Below, piece after piece: positions 1 to 12,342 of a stretch of 64,000 nt of DNA (positions are counted from its first letter, which is position 1; every line of letters starts with the position of its first letter). Both the position numbers and the translations under genes were made by a program. The DNA is from Cymbomonas tetramitiformis (Eukaryota > Chlorophyta > Pyramimonadophyceae > Pyramimonadales > Pyramimonadaceae), in assembly GCA_001247695.2 (NCBI GenBank), contig LGRX02033405.1, positions 19,297 to 83,296 of the forward strand, written 5' to 3'. The notes beneath the pieces are model-generated. The model ran no database searches, was not told the origin of the DNA, and saw nothing but the letters and a program-made list of their open reading frames with translations.

Positions 1-1609
1 ACACCCAGATCTGGCCAGGGTGCCAAATCCAGCGCCGTGAGATTTACAGTGGTTGTGATTGAGCCGCAGTGACTGAAGCATATAATGTAATTATATAGTA
101 GGTTTTAGGAAAGTCGTTTAAGAGGCAGTCGCACGATCTCTGATGGAATGAAGCGATCACGATCTGCCGCTCGTCGTCGAAACGTATACAAACATATATA
201 TTGCACGATAACTTGTACAAAAAACAAGTGCAAACGTGAACGTTCAGATCGGATAACGAGATAAAGATGTAATTATTTTAAATGACATTTCGGTACAATA
301 TTTGAGCAACATCGGCAATAAAATCCTACTACTGCGAGTTTCACCCGCTGCTGTCGAAAGATAATTGTAAAGCTGTAAGGAATAGTCAGTCCGGGGTATT
401 TTCGTCCATAACATCATCATCCTTGAAGTCGTTGAGCCGAAGTATAGCGGTGCATACGTAAATCCATGTATAAAAAGTGGGGTTATCTTCGGAAGCTTAT
501 CAAAACAACTTACACGAATCTCAAAATTCTTTAGGGCCATATGAGGGGCACCTTCAGCAAATGTTGACCTAAAACAATCCCAATATATGTTGGGAAATGT
601 GCGCAATTGCAGCCTTGCGATGCCCGGTCGCGTCGGAAAACCCGTCGCGCGCGTGTGGCACCGTTAATTCCCGTTATCGCTACGGTGCCGCCGATGATCC
701 CAGCACCATCACGGAGGCGGGGTGAGTGCCCAACACGCTGATATATCACCGTCACGTGCGCGGGGCGGGAGTGCCGCATTCGCGGATATCGCCATCGCGC
801 ATGCGGGAGCGGTTCCCACGCGTGTCGTGCCGCGGGTTTGGGAAAGGGAGTCACGTGTGCGTCAGCGGGCCTGCTCTCCCGCCACGAATTTGTGGGAAAT
901 CCCTGCGTTTCTCTCGTGTTCCAAGCACGAATGTTCGACCTCCCCGGGTATTGATGTTTGTTGTGTTGGCGGGAAACTGCAGGGATGCAATTCGAAATTC
1001 ACACCAGCGATAGGGTATTCGCGCAAAGATAAATGCAAAAGCTAAAGAAACGATATTACGCAATAGACGGATCTCGATCACTAGTTAGCATTCAATTATG
1101 GTTTCATTCACGTGTCGCATCGACCTCATCATGAATACGGCACAGCGATGTCGAGCCGATGCAATCAAAGCGCGCCACCATTATATATTACAACAATATA
1201 TGCATTCGAAATTTAGAAAATTCTATGCATATCGAATGTGTACTTAGTATGTCCAATTTACTTTGTTCGGTGTAAAGTGATCAACTCTATTGGTTGCAGT
1301 ATTATTGTGTTGTAAATGGATGAATAACGAATGCATGCGCAGTCGGATACTACGCGCGTGGATTCCAATCGGTCGATAACTGTTTGGTTTGCACGCACCA
1401 TGCGTATGCCGACATGTTTGTGAGCTCTGCGGGTATGAAGACGCGTGGGTATGTTCAAGTGTGATACGTGCGTTGAAGTGTTGATAATTATGCATATCAA
1501 GTGTTGCTAAGCGCACATGTGCATGAAAGGTACTCGCGCGCCATACGCGTAGTTCATTACAGCACTGCCATCAACATACCACTTCGAAGATTCGAGACTG
1601 TAAAGAGAA
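1..1609. other. Non-coding upstream region
   Basis: No convincing coding exon is seen. Positions about 610-1000 are clearly more GC- and CpG-rich than the AT-rich sequence on either side. They lie upstream of the ATG at 1610, so they could be a promoter or CpG-island-like region for the following gene. That is inference from composition and position only; no TATA box or initiator can be assigned. Confidence 0.3.
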
Positions 1610-2284
1610 ATGGATTGGTCGCAACCCGATTCATCGGAGTATTCAAATTTGAGCGATTCGCAGCGCGATGGTTCTTGCCCATCACAAACATCCGTTTTGC
1701 CGCCATCGTGGAAAGACTTGCTTGCAGCTAATACTAATCCCCAAAGCAATCGCGTACGAAGCGAAAACTGCAAGTTTCTGCCCAAGACAACGGCATCAAG
1801 AAATGCAATAGTTGCAGCAGCTGTGGGCGCATCTAAGACAGACTCGCGAGGACAGCATCATCATGATGGAATATGTACGTCAGAGCATGAACGGATGATG
1901 GTAGGAGGATGCATCGGGGCGGGGGTCAAGGACACGTATCCCTGTACTAGCGCATCAGTGGTCAAACCCAATAGCACTGTAATATGGAACATCATAAGCA
2001 GTGATCGAAGTACAGCTCGAGCGAAGTATAATAGGCATGCTCATTCTGTCGGTAAAGACTTAGATGAACGTGGCGTCCGTGATACAAGCAGTAGAGCAGC
2101 AGTGCCAGCTGGCGGCCGAGTTCCAGGGCGGCCGGCGACGATAAGGCGACCGAGTTTGGGAACACTTTCTCTAGAAGAATATGTAGAAATGCATGCGACA
2201 TTAACAAAAGGGCATGCTAACTCAACCGTTCAAAGGCTCACACGGATGGAGGAAAATCTGTTCAAGGTATCAGATCTGAAACAG
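1610..2284 (+). CDS. Likely first coding exon of the 1.6-11.4 kb gene
   Basis: The ATG at 1610 opens a 225-codon frame rich in Ser, Asn, Arg and Thr, starting MDWSQPDSSEYS. Near the end is a helical stretch (LEEYVEMHATLTKGHANS). The frame reaches a good donor (CAG|GTGATT) before an in-frame stop about 15 nt later, so it would encode 229 residues if unspliced. No domain is recognised. Confidence 0.5.
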
Positions 2285-5200
2285 GTGATTGATCAATGAT
2301 TCATCGCCCGCTTCATTGCATCGCATGATGATGCACCATTAGTGCATTTCTACATGATCGATGTAGCTGCTGATAAATCATATAATGATGTCGTGTAGTC
2401 AGCATAGCATCGCAGAAGACTCGCCCTGCTATTGTCCATACAGCACTCCCGCTACCACGACTTTGTCACATAAATAACGACATTCTCTGACGAAACCGCC
2501 GTGAAACAACAAAATCTATATGCTGTGACCTCTGCGCGCACACACACACAGCATGACCTTGTGTATGTGATGCGCGCGCGCATGTATATTAAATTTCCTC
2601 ATTCATTGACACCCGTCCCGGCAGTGCTTGCTGCACCCACTTTCACATGCCCCCCGCCGAGACATTTGGTAAAACCTTGGCATCCACGTGCTTCGTCCCC
2701 CCCTCTGATTAACTTTAATGTATACCTTGCACACCTGGCTGGGTCGAAGCACCAACGTTGATTCTTTCCATTGGAGACCTGCAGTGCCGCGTTGGATGGA
2801 TACCCCAACGACACGCGTGCACTTTCCTTTTCTGGCCTGGAGGTTTGTGTGTTCGTGCGCATCTGTGGTATTTTACACGGTGCGGTGATTGCACGGTATT
2901 TTGCACGGTGGTACTTTGTACAGTGTAGTATTATGCACTCACACGCATTTTATCCAATGGTTGGTATGAATATGAATTGACCGACTCGCCGTATTGGTGT
3001 GGTAAGTGCGCGGTGGTATTTTGAATTTTGCACGGTGTGGTATATTATGCACTCACGTCTAGTTTATTCAATGAATGGGATAATTATGGATTGGCCGACT
3101 TTCAATTAATGCGCCTCATAGCATCCAGTTGTGTATTTATCCATGCATATACCACAATACAAATATATACTACATTATTTAGCCGCATTTTGATAGCGCC
3201 CTCCATTTGTGCTGCATGCTGTTTTGTTGATACTTGGAAAACATTGGAATACAATAACAATGTATTTTCATTGCATACTTGTATCCACCACATGTCCCAC
3301 AACAAGTTTTCGGTGTTTTATATGACGACCACCATATATACAGTATATATGTATACATAAGATTCTGTGTTGCTCTTGTATGATCGTAAAAGCTCATCGA
3401 TGCATAATCATAATTAGTAACCTTCACGTAGTTTCATTCCACGCACACATTATGCATTCGATATCGGAGGCTCTCACACTTGAATTCAGCAAGCAGCATG
3501 TACCCCGTAGTGATCTAGAAAACGTTCCATTGCTCGTGCACTTATCGTGCATTTGTGTGTTGTATGCTTCCGCTGGCGGTCATCTACACACCTTAATCAT
3601 ATCCTGCATTCCCTGCACTGACACGCCTGATTCTGGGGAGCGTTCTCAACACATGTAGCTTGCACAAAAATAGCTTTAGAAATATACACTGCTGAACACG
3701 TACTCATTGGCAGAGTATTATCATGTCACAAACACGGATATGTCATGCAACAAACATTTTAATGGCGACCTGCAACCATGGAGCACACAAATATACATAC
3801 GACTATATTAGTATACATAAATATAGTGATTTAATATACATGTTATATTTAACACGATCAGACCATATCTTTGGAGCCTCCGGCGCATGGTAGACAGATT
3901 ATCAATACTGTTAAATCACTCATCACCATCACATCATCATATGATTGTAAAATGCTTTCACATACCTGAACGTCTGCTTTGCAGGTACTGCATCTCCATA
4001 ACTTAAGTGCTGGAAATTCAACAAAAACCAAAAAGGTAAATGTGGACAAATGTATTACTATATCACATAGTGCCGCAATCGCTCGGGTAGCTCTGATATT
4101 CTACTCGTGTTCTGTTGAAGGTTCAAAAACTTCTGATGTAAAAAGATAAGTGGGTTGTGCTTTCCTAGCTAGTCCACTTGAAGTACACTTTTGCACAGTA
4201 ATTTTAAACGTGCTATCATCGAACACATTTTCCAGCCGTAACTTTGCACAGCACCGTGGTTACTTTGTTTCATGAGGTGCACAATATGTTTAGACCGATC
4301 TGGGTAACCGGTTTATTCGAATAAAATCATGTTTTGAATGTGTGCGGCATAGGCCCCGCCTAGACTTACAAAGACGTTGAAGTGTGCGTGAACCTCACAT
4401 ATTTGGTTTTCACAACTTCCGATGCAGACAGTTGCGCGATAACTCACCACTCATAATTGGCAGACCATGCATGGACAGCACATATAATGCACCACTAATA
4501 ACAGGTTTACATATTAACTCTGGGTAACCACAAAGCACTTGCATCAGCCAAGCTGCAGGAAATGCGGAGAACTATAAGTATCGAAATGCATTTGTGCGAG
4601 TTCAACCGGCACACGTGATACAAACATGCCGTTGGTATGGCGGTCCTCCACCTGAATTGAGACATTTATTGTGATGATAGTTAAAATGGGGGTAGTGATG
4701 GTGATATGATTCATAGCAATGTTGATGCATCGTTCGTGATCACCCGCCATCATCAGAGTGTATTTAAATGGTGGGTAGTTGTAAAAGATACAGCCTACGC
4801 GAGGTCACGTAATTGCACATTTTGTTTTTTGATATTTTTAAAAATTGATAAATAGGTCGCCCTCAGCGCATTCTGAAAATACTGCGCGCTACAGGGATCA
4901 AGTTGGCCGCGGTATATGGAAAGGTTGTGGTCGATATCTTGATACCGTTCTGCTGCGTCCCATACTACTTAGCCATACGTATATCTCGCGATCTTACTAG
5001 GAAATCAATAGTTTTGTGCAATTTTGACCTCGCATAATCTGTACCTTGAAATGTGAAACCCTCTTATTTTTGTAAAAAAACAGTGTTTATAGTTGCATGA
5101 CATTTGGATAATATTGACATCGTTGATACGTGACAGTAATAGTGCCAGTTGTGTATTGGCGGGAGAGCGAATTAGCGATACTAGCAATAGAGTGCAGTTG

Positions 5201-8200
5201 AGTTTTGTATATGTGTATGTGAATATCCCAATGTGTCACACTCCAATTCCCATCATCTCATGTTGAGAAAACGTTGATTGCGTCGATGACGAGTTCTTCG
5301 TCTTTCTGAAAAAGTTTACTCGTTGAACCCATTGTATGTAATGCGCGGAATTGTTCTGCAGGAGCTGATACACACATTGCATGGAGTGAAATTGATTAAT
5401 CCGAATATACATCACACCAGCAGTAAATCTGCATCCACGTCGTCACATCTCAATGATCGTCGTCACCAATTGGCATCATCACGGGCAGATTCCTCCAATT
5501 GTGTAAATGGAAAGGTATGTATACTTGGCACTTCAAATACAATCACATCCTCTAGTTAGTTGGGGGCTTAGCACTGTCATGTGGATTTATGATAAAGGTG
5601 TATATAATCACCTTCAAATTGCCGCAGATATAGCTTGTAGTATGCAGCAGGGGCGGCCCCACTGTAAGGTACTTCATTCGACCCTGCGCTAAACGAGGCA
5701 CACTCAGACACTTATTCATTGGACATTGCTATGTAGCAATCACATTCGTGGTTGATCGTTCTTCACGGCATGCAGTCTCCCCCCATGATGTTCCCCTGCA
5801 TTTCACTTGCTGCCCCCATTGCTCAGACCAATGTGTCCGGATCCCAAAATTGATTGTCAATTTGTCAGACAATACCGAATTATAATTAGAGTTATTGTGG
5901 AGACGACTGGGAATATTTATTTAGGGTTGTAGGCCCAACACCCCCCCTCCCCAGGAGTGCGTGATGACAGCTCCAAATCAAGTGAGGAACTCCCCATTGA
6001 TGAGAGCCCTCGGATCTGAAGATGTCGACACTCTCCGAATGACTGCGATAAACTGACTTTGATTTGCCCAACTTTGCTAAGTTGGGCAGCACGAAGACCA
6101 CTCAGCAAACAACGTTGCCACGTGGAAATATATGGCACTGCATAGGAGCCCACTCCGACCCCTTGGCGGCCTCCTGCTCGGCTGTTTATTTAGGACATAA
6201 ACACCTAAAGAACTAGATTGGTTATTATTGTTATATCTAGAGTGAATGTAATGTGTAAAATCATACTTTTACTCTATTTGGTGCTCAATTGTCTCCCTTG
6301 CATTAATCGAGCGCCAAACCTTGTACTTGGTTGAAATGTTTTATACATGTATCATGATGACCACCTGTCTATATAAACAAAATATATTTCATGACCATTC
6401 AACATTCCCCTCATAATAATTCGCATATGCATTGCGCCGCTGATTGTGGCTACTATTATGGGTGAAGGGTATTGTGAATGAGGATGCCACAAATGCGGGC
6501 TAGTTCCTTGGTAACACATGCAAACATGCAAAAGAAGAAACGAAGAAAAAATGTGATTCTTCCTAATGGACGACAATAAACATTAATTACCATCACTGAG
6601 TGATTCGACACAATGCTTTCTGTGGGGTTAGCAACTACTGTATCCGATCGAAGCCTAGCTAAGTGGGTGCATACATGACACAAACCTGTGATCGTTACGT
6701 ATGCCATCAATATGGGCTAGTAATGTATTCAAAACTCAATATGGAGGCCTGCAATGAACGATGCATTCTGCAATATTATACCACTCTAAAAATACCACTA
6801 CATATGCATTCTGTAATCACTATAGCAGGTGCTATACCTTCCCCATGCAGCGGTATTGAAACCGGTTGGTATACTACACCAACTATACAGCAAATGTGAT
6901 TGCAATATATCAACGGACGAAGGGGCTATGTGTTCACCTAACTGATTGATTTTGTGAGAAACATAAACTCATCAAAGGCTGTGATCGCGATGTATTGAAT
7001 TGTCCGTCCACCTCATATATATTATTTATTTGTTCAGCACGGCGCAGTGACATTGGCGCATGTGCACAACAGAGTGGTGGTGTGCAGGATGGTGACCCGT
7101 CACATCTGTACGTTGTTGATGCAAATGACCTGGATGTCCTTGGTTGGGAGACGCCTTTCATCGATGAAGACAATATCTGCAATGTTGAAGCTGAAAACGA
7201 TGTTGACACAATCACCGACAGCGCCATGCAAAAAGGTGCATGGGTACCTGACAGCACACAAATAATGTAGCAACGCACGCAACACACACATCGGTGCTAA
7301 TTGATAACCAATCACCCTCTTGAAGCTTAACTGCTCAAATCCATACAGCGCGCGTGTGCGTGCCCCAATAGAACCAATAGAATAAATCATAGTTCATGCC
7401 ACACCGAATATAATATCCCATCACCGGATGCAGTCTCCTTTTCATGGGTGATCAGGTTTTTATGAACCAGAAGTGAAACTAAAATTTCTCTGTTTTTAGT
7501 GTCTCTCATTTAGAAAGCTTCTAAAATCGGGTTTTGGAAGCAATCGTGGTGGAAATACCGCATAACTGGGTTTTGAAACTGGTCCCGAAAGTGAGAGCCT
7601 CCAAAACCTAGCCACAAGTCCCGAGTGAAAGATCCCTGAGGATGTATTATGAGTGGGTCGGTGAACTGTGTCACATTTTGCTCAACAGCGGTTCTTGGCA
7701 GAGTCTGGTCGCACGAGCATTCATGAATACTGACAATGACGAACTGTCGAATATTGCATACTTGTTGAGGGTCACAGTGCTGAGGGTGCAATCGTGGGGG
7801 CTGAGTACTATCTCGGGAGTGGCGAAATATCTGCAGCCGATTGCATATATCGGATTATAACCTGCGAAAAAAATAGTAATGATATAATAATGGTGAATCA
7901 ACCTTATGCGATTGCGGTACACAATAGCAGTGTCATCTTCGTCTCACAATCATATATTCTATACTTTGACGCCTTTAATCATGATATTGATACGATCCGT
8001 AATTCATATTATTAAGCGATTTGGGAGACGTTCTGCTGTGGTGCGTTATATAAGTGTCCTTGAGTGGACGTGGCATACATACGCACATGATTCCGGCCGA
8101 CCATCGCCATGCTTGGTGTAATGATTGTTTGCAGAGTGGCCATGATCGCTGCTTGAGAAATTAAATGCGCCGCAATGCGCCTTTGTGACGACCACACGCA

Positions 8201-11200
8201 CATCTGTCTGTAGTTTGGTACATGCATATTGCATTCATCGACGCTATCATACTGCTGAGCAGCGGCGCGGTGTAGCCTCATGTGTGTGTGGGCGTGGGTG
8301 TGGGTGTGCGGTTTTACTGCAGGTGACAACTCATCGGTCATCATGACCCCAGAGTGGTACTATGGCGCTGATGACAACCCCTTGGCAATCACAATCTCAA
8401 AACCTCCAGTTCCAGCAATAATTCCTGCGGAGGCAAATAATAACTTATCGGGTATTGTTTCACATGCGAACACTGCTTCCTACGACAACAACAATGATGC
8501 CGAGCACTTACAAGAGCGACACGGCGCAGTGGGGCACAGCTCTCTGCCAGACCCCTCAGGAATCACCACCAGCTTGAACAGCAATGGCGCTGGGATCAGC
8601 CCCATATCTGCAGAAAAGCTGCATCTAATCCACGAGGCCTTCCTCGACCTCGCAGGGAGTTTCCCGTCACAGGACCTCCTCACGTTTCTGGAGGCTGGGA
8701 CCGGGATTGACCGCCTCCAGATCACTCGTATATTTCTGAAGAGCTATGCTTCATCTGAGGCTGCGCCCAGCGGCAGAAATGTGAGCTCTGCAACGAAGCT
8801 GCTGTTGATTTCCCCTGAAGTAGCCACGTCAGGCAACTTGTACTATTGCAGAAACCACGATGCTAAACCGCAAGCACATATCATACTGCAATATTGTATC
8901 ACTCTAAAAACACCATCACGTCACATACAAATGTATGCACATGCCGGCGCGCTGTATAGCAGAGGCATCCAGAATCACCCAGACCATGCCAAAGCACGGC
9001 GCTTGTCCCAGCGGGATGGCGGGGCCTGCGGGACTTGTCGAATGCGGCACACATCGTGTGACTAATATGCGATGTATGCGTGAAATGTATCCCTACATCG
9101 AAGTGCGCATCGTATCATATCCTATTGTAAATACATACTTGCATACAATCGGACATACAAAAATTTCAAGGCGAACTAGGTGCTTCGTGGAAGTGAATCA
9201 CAAGGACCATGTGGCTTGCCATGCGCTCAAGGAGTGAGGCGACTTAGGTCATCACCCTCCCCGTCGAAGAGTTGACGAGATTACCCCGGATTCACGCTAC
9301 GTGCGCCCTCTGCCTCATAGCCCAGTAAAAGGTGCGGTCACCTCATCTTGTGTACTGCAGGAAACCTGCCGCACGCCTAAACTGACCAGAAATTTTGATG
9401 ATGGACGAATGGAATTGTTTGCAGAACACTACTGCTGGAGCGGACCAGATCATGGCAAACCTGGGTTGTGCTAGATCTGCGGCTGAGGGAGTCCGGATCA
9501 ATGTGCCTCCCTGTGTCGAAGTCGCCGCACATGACCGCACTTCAAGTGATCGCCATCACGATCTCGGTCAAGTGCACACGTACCATGCTCGTGATGGCAG
9601 CGATGATCGCACGCAAGAGCAAGACGACTGGGATGCCACAGGTAATCATGCATTGAAATACTGTATGAGGAAGTATTTACGATAATTGCAGTCATCGTTA
9701 TATATTAGTAAGTATCTAATTATTGTTGCATGCGACAAGGGATGCCTGATTTTATTCTGGTTGCGACTAAAAGGCGCAGGCGACAACACTGCACTACACC
9801 TCTGTCGTCAGCTCGCCCCACACACACTGCAGCGGCGAGCTGACCCCTGATTATAACGCAAGCTGCGGTATGATTGCTGCATGTCGTGGATGCTGGGAAG
9901 AATATCCACGACTGTGTGACCGATTCCGTTCACACTTTATTTGGTTTCACTGTACAGATGATAACCACACACACTGAACGGCATGAGATCGGCCAACAAA
10001 AGCCAGCCCACCTTCATCCCCATGGATGTGAGAAGCAAATCAAGAGCAGGGCGGGGCCGTGACAAGATACCACAAACACATACATATTCCCAACCCAAAT
10101 GCAAAGCAGCATGATAAGATGATACGATGTGACCGATCGTCACCAAACAACTGTTGGTCTCTGGGTTACGGAGTAAGCGGACCCTGCTGGCATGCCCCCT
10201 AGTGGCTCCCGGTCGATGGATGATGTGGGGGTGTGTGTGTGTGTGTGATAACCACACACACACACCCACACACATACATAACCAACCAACACCCCTACCT
10301 CACATTTGACGGAGATTTTTCTTTAAATTTCAACCGAAATGGATGCCAACGTATACTATACCCGTGTTTATATATTTCAATTATGCTAACCGATTGTGGC
10401 CTGCCGGTGGGTCAGATGCATTCCGACCAACAGATCTCATTTCTGACGAGGAAGCGCCCGCGATTTACTCTCCAGAATTCCCGTCATCTCCGGAGCGGAG
10501 CGCAATGGACCTGGGGTGGCTTCTGCAGGACATTGAGCAGCAGAGCGCGGCACCTGGGAGGGCGCCCCTCGGGACCCCTCCTGCTGAGGACGCGCACGGG
10601 GCAGCCGGGAGCAGCTACACCATCGGCAAGTACGTGGCCTGCGTGCTCCTCGAGGAGTACTCCCTGAGCACCGCGGATGGTGTTGACCGCCTCGCCCGGG
10701 GGGTGCGCGTCGGGCGCGTCGTGCAGCACATCGGAGCAAGCCACCACATCGACATGTGCGAGGATGGCTGCGAGGACATGCACGATTTTTATTACGTTCG
10801 CTTTCCATCCTCATTTTCCGACCGGCAGGTTCTGCGCCCGTGCGTGGACCTCAAGCTGGACCTCTGCGAGGAGCATCGCCTGGCGTGCTGGGACAGCCTC
10901 CGTGAAGTGGCCGCCAATGGGGAGGTTGGCAGGCTGGAGGATGCATACATACTGCTTCAGGGCAGGAGTGGTCTCCCACCAACCAAGAGCGTTCCGCCAG
11001 CTGCTTGCGATCCACCAGCTTCTTGCGACTCAGCAGCTGCACGTGACGCGGCGGGTTCTGGCCCACAGTCGAAGAGGCATGCTCCAGCTGGTGGTAGTCA
11101 CACGCTGGCTGTGACTAGCACACCCGGTCCTGGGCCAAGCCGCAACTCCGAGATGACCTTCCTGCCCCTCGTTGATCAGCCGCCACCACCCGGGCGATGC

Positions 11201-11422
11201 CCAAACAGCATTGAAGTAAATGGCGGGATCCAACAGCCGCGTGCGATGGAGGCGCTCGAGAATGACGGGAAAGGCCCAATGGAAGCCGAAACGCCCCTTG
11301 ACGACACCGCCTTGCAAGTCAGCCATGTCCCTGACTATAGCAGGGCAATCCCCCTACCAGCAACCGTGGACAGCTTGGGTAATACCAGCACAGGCTGGCG
11401 AATCAAACGGAAAAGAGCATGA
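1610..11422 (+). CDS. Seven-exon gene model, unknown nuclear-type protein
   Basis: Proposed exons are 1610-2284, 3985-4035, 5362-5514, 7088-7235, 8323-8780, 9425-9641 and 10416-11422. Each internal edge is an AG acceptor or GT donor, and all phases agree. The total is 2,709 nt, or 902 residues plus stop. Exon 1 is rich in Ser and Asn; exon 4 is strongly acidic; the last exon ends in a basic KRKRA tail that could be a nuclear signal. Exon 5 holds a helix-rich stretch (SAEKLHLIHEAF... TGIDRLQITRIF) whose spacing loosely recalls a homeodomain, but the invariant recognition-helix Trp/Asn/Arg are absent, so I do not call one. No family is recognised. The gene is convergent with the kelch gene. Exons could be missing or wrong; the longest open exons (1, 5, 7) are the safest. 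Confidence 0.42.
8323..8780 (+). CDS. Likely internal exon of the 1.6-11.4 kb gene
   Basis: A 458-nt open stretch between acceptor TACTGCAG and donor AAT|GTGAGC. It encodes a low-complexity Asn/Ser/Pro region followed by about 50 helical residues. The (GT)-rich tract just upstream (8280-8310) would be intronic. Its phase fits exon 7088-7235 (one base, G) upstream and 9425 (phase 0) downstream. Confidence 0.5.
10228..10276. repeat. Paired (GT)n/(CA)n microsatellite
   Basis: A GT tract is followed within a few bases by a CA tract, giving a potential hairpin with a short loop. It lies in the last proposed intron of the preceding gene model. Confidence 0.8.
10416..11422 (+). CDS. Likely terminal exon of the 1.6-11.4 kb gene
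   Basis: An open frame of 335 codons including stop, much more GC-rich than upstream exons. It starts at acceptor GGTCAG and stops at 11420-11422. The first half is acidic and helical. It has a Cys/His cluster (SHHIDMCEDGCEDMH) and a region DLCEEHRLACWDSLREVAA that looks globular. The second half is Pro/Ser/Ala-rich and disordered, ending WRIKRKRA. The 45-nt T-rich block around 10783-10827 ends in CGGCAG and could be an intron retained in frame. No known domain is identified. Confidence 0.5.
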
Positions 11423-12342
11423 TGACACAGTAGATAGAGGCCGGATACTTGTTGACGGAGGCAATCGTTTCCAGCACATAAGCTGGGTAACAAATTAAGC
11501 ATTGGATATGCTCTTGAATTTATGCGCATAAAACCCTAACTAAAACTGTTGACGGCTTGGTCTGTAGCACTGCTCGAATGCCTGGCTCCGCAGCTCTGTT
11601 CAGATCCTTCCCTCAGTGAATCTGCCGTGCATGCTTGCGGGATCTTATTCTTATGGTAACTGCAGCTTGCAGCAGTAAATGCAGACCTTGCGTTTGTGCT
11701 GCTACCGGAGGATTCCCTAGAGGATCGGTGTCCCGTCCAAGACTCCACGACGCACTGCACCGCCCTTCTTCCCCGTGGAGCAAAGTGCGGGCAGCCCGGG
11801 CTTCACAACTGTGCGAAAACTTCAGCAGCACTCACATGCTTGTCTGGCCTCGCCTTGCAGGCAGCCACACCCTTCAATCCTCTCGATTATTCTTATGCTG
11901 ATCGCGGCATCGCGGCACCACACTATAAGTTGATCGAGCATCACATGTTCTGCTCAGTGGTTCATGGGAGAGTCACCGTCTTCGATACACACCCTCATGG
12001 CACACGCGGCGTCCGGCAGATTCAGAGTACAGTATTATATGCACACTACTGAACGCGCATGCTACATGTAGCCCATACCTACCGTATGCGTAACATATCA
12101 CGGTGGTGGGGGTGAGTTCCATCCACAGGCCTTTTATTTACACATCATTACTTTCTCCCGTGAAATCAAATCCGAAGATCTCAAACAGCCCAAAATTGCG
12201 CACGGTCCTTGATCTTGATATTGCACCCCAGTCTGCCATTCTTCACTAGCTGGGTCAACAGCCAGCCATACAAGCTAGTGGCCAAAGTTGGCTGCACTGC
12301 GTTTGCTGAGCATCCGGCAGTGCAGTCAACTTATGACTGTCA
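11423..12342. other. Intergenic region between convergent genes
   Basis: It lies between the stop at 11422 (plus strand) and the stop at 12343 (minus strand). No convincing exon, repeat or RNA is seen. Short open frames on both strands look like chance. Confidence 0.4.
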
